Notes under the pieces: generated by a model
Told to the model about the DNA's origin: nothing
Databases searched by the model: none
Seen by the model: the letters and a program-made list of their open reading frames with translations, nothing else
In this document: positions 58,064-64,000 of the stretch, one piece after another
Position numbering within the stretch: the stretch's first letter is position 1
Layout: each line of letters starts with the position of its first letter
Program-made: the position numbers and the translations under genes
NCBI RefSeq assembly: GCF_950295315.1
Contig: NC_080164.1
Span: forward strand, 111,558,447-111,622,446
DNA length: 64,000 nt
Direction of reading: 5' to 3'
Origin: Erinaceus europaeus
Lineage: Eukaryota; Chordata; Mammalia; Eulipotyphla; Erinaceidae

Positions 58064-60225
58064 GAAAAAAGAACAGAAAGGGAAACTGAAAGCAGGGTTT
58101 GACTAAATCTGGAGTAGGGCACCAAAGTAAAAACCTTGGGGTGAGATTGAGGGTGGATATTCAGCTTCCCCGGGTGGTGGCTGGGGCTGGTAGGTGGGTG
58201 TGATGGGACACAGTCTTTTGGTGGTGGGAATGCTGTTTACTTAGACTCCTATTATTTTGTAGTCATATAAATTACTATTTAATTAATTTGAGAGGGGAAA
58301 TATTGGTTGAATGTCTCAATCTCTTTAAAGCCCAGAGTGAGTCTTTATAATACACAGGCTGAGTCTTTGATATATTGACTCTCTCAAAAGCCTAGACCAG
58401 GGAGAACAGAAGCAACTGGTGGCACAGATATATACAAATAATGTCAAAGTACATAAATTATGGTGATGTTGGGTATGATACAGCAAATCCTAACAAAAGG
58501 ATTTTTCAAAGTTAACCCAACTGCCAAATAATGTGATTATAATAATAACTGTCTATTGCCTTCTTAAACCATTAGACAGCAGGAACCTCACATTTCTACT
58601 ATAGAGCCTATATTTCCCCCAATCCTGGAACCTTAGGGTGGGGCTCACTTTCCTGCATGCTTCTCTCAATTCATACCATATAATATTGTCTCAGCCAATC
58701 CCAACCTAATCAATGCAAAGATACCACCTCAGCATGCTTCACTTCAGACTGTGTCCAGAGACTTCAGGTGTGGAATGACAACCCTTCAGCGTCATTACTA
58801 GGGTGAGACCTTTCCTTTCATAGTATTCTCTAGTTCCATTCCAGGTGTTTCAATTCCTAACAAAGTCCCAAAACCTAGATATAGACCAGGTCCTGTGAGA
58901 TAAAGCATATGATTACATGTATCCATAAACTAGGGCAAAATAAGTACATATACCTTAAAGCAAAGTACACAATAGTCTGCAGTGAGTAAGTATAAATGAA
59001 GTTCCTAATAAAATAGTATCTAATTAGGCTTAGATACCCTCTTCACCTACTTCCTATTACAGTTATCTCACTCACTCCAAAGGACCCTTAGCAAAGCAAG
59101 GAATGCAAAAGCTGAATAAGGGCAAGAGACTGGCATACTTGAAGGATGACTCTTTAGTCACTATCAGGCCACCCCATCAGCTGGGGCCCTATTCAGGGAG
59201 TCCTGAGATTCCCAAACAGACTTGGTGGGCCTAGACTTCAAATAAATCCCTTTCTCCATTTTACAGGTCATCTCTATCAGGAACAACAAAAAAGCGCCCT
59301 TTGTGCACCCCCCATAGGACCTTGCCCTCAACTTGGATCAACAACAATAGAGAATGTTCCATCCTCCAAAGGGAGGATGGACAACATACTCTATGCTACA
59401 CCTGAGGAAGATGGGTCGATATTGTGGCAGCTTGGAATGTTCCTACTCATGACCACAGAATGTGAACTCAGATCTATAGGGATACAGAGGTCATATAAGC
59501 TTGTAAGCTGAATATGGGCCCTATATCATATCAAATTGATGAGGTTTACAATAAACAATATTTATACCCCTTCCCCATATTATGGGCTACTCTCTTCCCT
59601 GATCCAGCTTTCTGTCCCTTTTCCAGCAATGAATTCACCTCCGCAGACAATAACCTGGATTACCTGCATATTAGATTTCAGGCTCAGAGGGGGGGGGGAA
59701 AAACTAGCATAGCTACAGGACCTTTGAAATATAATTAAAATAAGCCTACTAGCTATCTACAAAATGGAGGACCCCCCCAACACTTCATCTGCATTATTCC
59801 TGCCTTTAGGTCTATGATTGTTCAACAATTTGTTTGACTTTGTATGTAAACTTTGTTTTCAGCCACCAGTTTCCAGAGGCTAGCATGATGCCTACCACAT
59901 TTCCCTGGACAGATGATCCCACAAATGTGTCCTAGAGCTCAGCTTCCACAGAGCCCCACCCTACTAGGGAAAGAGAGAGGCAGGCTGGAAGTATGGCTCA
60001 ACCAGTCAATGTCCATGTTCAGTGAGGAAGCAATTACAGAAGCCTGACCTTCCACCTTCTGCAACCAACAATGACCTTGGGTCCACACTCCCAGAGGGAT
60101 AAAGAAAGGAAAGCTATTAGGGGAGGGGTTGGGATATGGTGATCTGGTGGTGGGGATTGTGTGCAGTTGTACCCCTCTTATCCTATGGTTTTGTCAATGT
60201 TTCCTTTTTATAAATAAAAATTTAA
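58064..60225 (+). mobile_element. 3'UTR of LINE-1 copy 2, long form
   Basis: About 2.1 kb after the ORF2 end. It includes the extra segment at about 58990-59772 that is missing in the short form, and ends ATAAATAAAAATTTAAAAATAA. It serves as the reference for the fragments at 1-882, 38978-40122 and 52776-53068. Confidence 0.88.
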
Positions 60226-60232
60226 AAATAAT

Positions 60233-61390
60233 GAATGGGTAAATACCTCACAACAGATCTTCAAGAACACCTAGAGATAATCACAACCAGTAAGGGTCAT
60301 CTATAGGTATTAAACATCTATGTCACCAAGTTGTATATGTACACATAACATTGCATATATGAGCATGAATGCATGTTGGCATGATTATTATCTACGTACC
60401 CAAAGGTTGGGAGCCACGTTCTTTACAAGTCTGTTTCCACCATGCTGCTGCCACTTCATGAACTGATGGGACAGTAGGTTCTGTTTTCACCCCAGTCCAG
60501 AGAGCATCGGCCTCAGACTGGATGTGAATCAGCAGATGCTCTGAGTCCTTTCTATCAGAAGGTGTACCTGAAGTCAGTGGGGTCTGGGCTCCCACATCCT
60601 TGTGGGAACAGTCCCAGACAAGCGCCAGCTGGGCTCCCCAGCGCTCATGGGGTGAGCAGCACCCTGACATCTCCAGGGGTAGGAGGGTAGAGTTCACATG
60701 TTGACTGTGTTATTTGGGGACCCTCTCTGTGCTTAAGGCACAGAAAGGTTTACACAGCCCTCTAGCCACAGTTGTTCTGCCAGGGCCAGGCTGGGGGACA
60801 CCAGCTGTGTGATGAGGGCTCTTCTAGAGGCTGCCACATTCCTCCAGCCCATATCAAACCCTTACTGGTTTCTTTTCGCACAGGAAGAGTCCTGCTGTTG
60901 CTGCAAGGCCTGTGCCCCAAAGTCTGACAAGGCCTGGGGACCCCCTCTCAGAGCACTGGCAGCCATCCTCTCCACCTGCCCCCCCCCCCCATCTTGTCCT
61001 CTGTCCCTGCTCATCTTGTAAATGCTGAGTTGGTCCTTTTCCCTTTCTCCCACTTCTGCCCTCAACCTCAATGATCCTACTTGGAGAGCCACTCAGACTG
61101 CTGGGCTCAGAGACAACTTCTCTCCCTGAAGCCAAACTGCCATTTCTACCTGAAATCCCTCCTCCCCCGTGGATGAGTGGCAATTGGTCCTGGCTCTGAG
61201 AAGGCAGCTTGTGGTGGTGGAGAGGGATCACACCCAGAATTCCTCTGTCTCAGCACCTGTGTCCTGGTTAGGACATATTTTATTCCAGTAACTTCCCTCT
61301 AGGTTTCTGCTTTGAGATATTGTGTTGGTTTGTTAATTTCTTTGGGGGGGGGTGGGTAGCAGTAGTTATTGCTGTTGTTGAGGTATTTCT
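60233..61390. other. GC-richer single-copy-looking DNA
   Basis: No repeat was recognised at 60380-61310, and GC content is higher than around it. A minus-strand frame at 60392-60697 (101 codons) and a plus-strand frame at 60809-61021 have no recognised domain. A possible exon is noted at 60894-61016 in the findings. A C-run lies near 60980-60990 and GGGGGGGG near 61344. Confidence 0.4.
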
Positions 61391-61683
61391 TTTTTTTTTT
61401 TTTTTAAATATTTATTTTATTTATTTATTCCCTTTTGTTGCCCTTGTTGTTTTATTGTTGTAGTTATTATTGTCGTCGTTGTTGGACAGGACAGAGAGAA
61501 ATGGAGAGAGGAGGGGAAGACAGAGAGGAGGAGAAAAAGACAGACACCTGCAGACCTGCTTCACCGCCTGTGAAGCGACTCCCCTGCAGGTGGGGAGCCG
61601 GGGTTCGAACCGGGATCCTTATGCCGGTCCTTGTGCTTTGCGCCACCTGCGCTTAACCTGCTGTGCTACAGCCCGACTCCCGA
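61391..61683 (-). repeat. Young full-length SINE-B
   Basis: Antisense complete copy from T-rich tail to CCCGACTCCC head, with GGTTCGAACC B-box core near 61601. Perfect 12-bp duplications TGAGGTATTTCT at 61379-61390 and 61684-61695. Confidence 0.95.
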
Positions 61684-61695
61684 TGAGGTATTTCT

Positions 61696-62224
61696 GCTTG
61701 TTTTACTTTTGCCCTTTAAAGCCGTTTTAGTTTGCAGAGTTTATGCAATCATAGCATTGTGTGGTTGTCAGAATTGGAATGATTTTCTAGGCTTTTCCAG
61801 AAATAAAATCAGCTTATTTGACATAAGCAGAGAAGAATTTAATGGTCACTTGGATGAGAAATAGTCATTAATTCAGGAATACTATTTTACCATCCAATAT
61901 TTTTCTTTTGTTGTAACTGGCAAGGATCATTGCATTACCTTCACATGTACGACATAGTGCTTAGGTTCTGCTGATACTGTGAATTGATCCCCACAATAGA
62001 GCTAATTGCTCCTGATCATGATGTACAGTTCATGTCCCTCCCCTAAGCAGCAACAGAGATCACAAAGATAGTGCACCCGCTTAGCCAAACATAAGGCCAG
62101 GTTTCACACCATCAGACAGCTCAGGTGAGAGCCCCACCCCACAATGCTAGATGCTAGAGGATGCATCAGTGCTGTGGAATGACTCTCTCTCATTCTCTCT
62201 CTCTCTCCTGAAAAAGTCATCACA
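61696..62224. other. Non-coding DNA, nothing recognised
   Basis: No gene was found. About 62070-62215 may hold a decayed SINE (CAAACATAAGGCCAGGTTTC) but this is unclear. Confidence 0.4.
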
Positions 62225-62415
62225 GTGGCCAGGTAATGCCGCACCTGCTTAAGTGCACACGCTGGAGTGTGCAAGGAGTCAGTTTAAAGTCCCTGTTCTC
62301 CAAGTGCAGAGGGAAAGCTTCATGAGTGGTGAAGTAGAGCTGCAGCTGTCTGTTTCTCTCTCTTTCTCTCTCTTCCCTCTTAAATTCTGTCATCTTGATC
62401 CACTAATAACTGAAA
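62225..62415 (+). repeat. SINE-B copy, old
   Basis: GGCCAGGTAATGCCGCACCT head, CT-rich body, and loss of a clear A-rich tail. Confidence 0.75.
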
Positions 62416-62603
62416 TATAAAAAAGGTAACATAAACACCCCATAAATGATAAAAAATGATGTGATTTTTCAAGCTATCTCTAGCCAATAATAAAGATTAA
62501 AAAATTAATATTATAAAATGTCTCTCTATATTGATATAAATATATCAATAAAGCAATGTACAGATTTAAAAATTATTTTGGATATTTCAGTGATATATAT
62601 ATA

Positions 62604-63154
62604 TTTATTTTTTTTCCTCCAGGGTTATTGCTGGACTCGGTGCCTGCACCATGAATCCACCACTCCTGGAGGCCATTATTCCCCCCCTTTTGTTCCCCTT
62701 GTTGTTGTAGCCTCGTTGTGATTATTACTATTGCCACTGTTTCTTCTTCTAGCGTTTGCCCTTCTTCCGTAGCCAGTCAACAGCGTCGGGTTGAGCCTGA
62801 TGTAAAGTTTCAAGACCTCCTTTGAATCTGGAGAGGTGGCAGTCACTGACTATGTGGGTCATAGTCGGTCTGTAGCCGCAGGGGCAGTTCGGGTCATCTC
62901 TGGCTCCCCAGCGATGGAACATTGTTGATGCCATTGTTGATGTCGTTCGTTGTTGGATAGGACAGAGAGAAATGGAGAGAGGAGGGGAAGACACAGAGGG
63001 GGAGAGAAAGACACCTGCAGACCTGCTTCACCGCCTGTGAAGCGACTCCCCTGCAGGTGGGGAGCCGGGGACTCGCACCGGGATCCTTAAGCCGGTCCTT
63101 GTGCTTTGTGCCACATGCGCTTAACCCACTGCGCCACCGCCCGACAAACCCCCC
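62604..63154 (-). repeat. SINE-B long form, carrying a LINE insertion
   Basis: Antisense SINE: 3' extension (CCTCCAGGGTTATTGCTGG), then the CAACAA-type block, interrupted at 62742-62928, then body and head ending CACCGCCCGAC. Flanking duplications CAGTGATATATAT (62588-62600 and 63155-63167). The head is very close to that of 61391-61683, so it is young, and the insertion within it is younger still. Confidence 0.9.
62742..62928 (-). pseudogene. C-terminal zinc-knuckle end of a non-L1 LINE protein, inserted in a SINE
   Basis: On the minus strand the insert reads about 59 codons ending at TAG (62749-62751), then AAGAAGAA. The frame includes MFHRWGARDDPNCPCGYRP, then TMTHIVSDC and GGLETLHQ, with DAVDWLRKKGKR at the end. 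The pattern C-X1-C-X7-H-X4-C is like the knuckle at the end of many non-LTR retrotransposon proteins (compare C-X3-C-X7-H-X4-C in the L1 at 50916), but the flanking sequence is not L1. The 3' end is shared with 3973-4165 and 63781-63805. Flanks TGCCACTGTT (62732-62741) and TGCCATTGTT (62929-62938) differ at one base, a probable TSD. Heavily 5'-truncated; inactive. RTE, CR1 or Jockey-like affinity is a guess. Confidence 0.75.
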
Positions 63155-63179
63155 CAGTGATATATATTTTTAAGAAACT

Positions 63180-64000
63180 ATACTAAACCCACTAGATTTA
63201 TATTAAACCATGGAAGATCCCAAATACCAAAAGCCATTCTGAGAAAAATGAACAAAAGTCAGGTGTCAAATCATCCAACTGCAAACTACACTCCAAAGCA
63301 ACAGGGATTGAAGCAATATGCTATTGGATAACCACACAGATGGCTGGAACAGAACTGAGAGTCTGGAAGGAAACCCACACCAGTACTGATACTGAATCTA
63401 AGCCAGAAGACTCATGGCCATAAAACTGAGAAAAGTTCTTTCAACAAGTGTTGTAGGAGAAGTCAGACATGTGCAAGTATGAAAGTGTATCACCCTGTAT
63501 ATCCATAGAAAAAATAATTTCAACATAGTTTCAAGGCTTGGATGTAAAACTTGAAGTTATAAACTACAGAGTAGACAACAAAAGTTATGTATTCCATGAT
63601 ATCCACATTAACAATGTCTTTGTGAACTTGGACCTTAGGATATAGGAAAGAGCAAAAATAAACAATTGAGGATATGTAAGTTGGAAAAATCATCCATGCA
63701 GACAAACACATTAGCAACAGAATGAAAAGCCAGCCTACTGACTGGGAGAAGGTATTGGACTTCAAACAACTAAATCTAATTCTTCTTCTTCTTCTAGCGT
63801 TTGCCACTAAATCTAATAAGGGCCTATCACTCAAGATATATAAATAAATTGTGCAGCTCCACAATTAAAATGCAAACAACTAAATGTAAAAATGGTCATG
63901 AGGGGCTGGACTGTACTCATCTTGAGCATACATCTTGAAAAAAAACATATATATATATAACAGGCAACCAATATCTGTAACCGTGGAAGAATTACTGCAG
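63180..64000 (+). mobile_element. Old LINE-1 ORF2 fragment, open at right edge
   Basis: Diverged ORF2 sequence: about 63420-63480 (TTCAACAAGTGTTGTAGGAG), 63710-63780 (GACTGGGAGAAGGTATTGGA), and 63806-63890 (TCAAGATATATAAATAA), parallel to 50610-50770. It is broken by stops in all frames. The micro-insertion at 63781-63805 interrupts it. Confidence 0.7.
63781..63805 (-). mobile_element. 25-bp micro-insertion of the AGAAGAAG-tailed LINE
   Basis: The minus strand reads GGCAAACGCTAGAAGAAGAA plus GAAGA, exactly the 3' end of the element at 62742-62928, including its TAG stop. Perfect 12-bp duplications ACTAAATCTAAT flank it (63769-63780 and 63806-63817), and removing one copy and the insert restores the LINE-1 sequence. 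It is an extreme 5' truncation made by target-primed reverse transcription. Confidence 0.88.

Larger units (their letters stand above)
53076..60232 (+). mobile_element. LINE-1 copy 2, apparent 5' end present, internally deleted
   Basis: The left edge GGGGGGGCGGAGCCAAGATGG looks like a genuine LINE-1 5' end, with a CAAGATGGC core (53090-53098) that in other mammals binds YY1. The 5'UTR (to about 54200), ORF1, ORF2 and the long-form 3'UTR follow, ending near 60225. Against copy 1, ORF2 lacks about 110 bp near 55545, about 540 bp near 55655, and about 610 bp near 57690. A SINE-A inserted at 55723-55890. It cannot move by itself. Confidence 0.9.

Noticed and set aside
1..64000. CRISPR array, operon or other prokaryote-type system
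   Set aside because: There are no regularly spaced short repeats with unique spacers, no operon-like ORFs and no bacterial features. All periodic signals are microsatellites, U3 repeats, the 75-bp coding repeat or transposon copies.

Overview
This is a stretch of mammalian nuclear DNA. The repeats suggest a hedgehog-type insectivore (Erinaceidae), although that is inferred from recalled resemblance of the SINEs to ERI-type elements and was not checked by a search. No intact protein-coding gene was found. Almost everything recognisable is transposable-element sequence: three tRNA-type SINE groups, two LINE-1 lineages, solo retroviral LTRs, and a rarer non-LTR element with an AGAAGAAG tail. For brevity: SINE-B is the long family (about 200-360 bp, CT-rich middle, A-rich or AATAAATA tail, and in some copies a CTCCAGGAGCAGTGG-type 3' extension); SINE-A is about 150 bp and ends AATAAAATCTT; SINE-C is about 150 bp and contains GCATAATGGTTATGCA-like sequence.

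Layout. 1-9.7 kb: a LINE-1 3'UTR piece, scattered SINEs, an (AT)n/(GT)n microsatellite, and at 3973-4165 a short SINE-like insertion with a perfect 13-bp target-site duplication (TSD). 9.7-11.4 kb: a LINE-1 3'UTR split by a minus-strand solo LTR. 11.4-31 kb: SINE-rich non-coding DNA with two more solo LTRs (19539-20047 and 27269-27808). 31-34 kb: a mosaic of old LINE-1 ORF2 pieces. 34-41 kb: SINEs and a mosaic of LINE-1 3' ends. 41.6-45.9 kb: the only non-transposon gene-like island. It has a promoter-like cluster (CCAAT, CRE-like and TATA), a broken serine/threonine-kinase gene of CAMK/MARK/Smok appearance with a repeated acidic tail, and a second, more decayed copy of its 5' half. 46.0-60.2 kb: two long, same-strand LINE-1 elements in tandem, the second with an apparent 5' end at about 53076, both with ruined ORFs. 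60.2-61.4 kb: GC-richer sequence of unknown nature. 61.4-64 kb: young SINEs and an old LINE-1 ORF2.

The most interesting signal is a set of three insertions that share one 3' end (GGCAAACGCTAGAAGAAGAA type): the SINE-like element at 3973-4165; a fragment inside a SINE at 62742-62928 that encodes a zinc-knuckle C-terminus; and a 25-bp insertion at 63781-63805 with a perfect 12-bp TSD. Together they indicate a low-copy, non-L1 LINE with a nonautonomous partner. The genes do not work together as a pathway; the history here is one of repeat insertion and decay.
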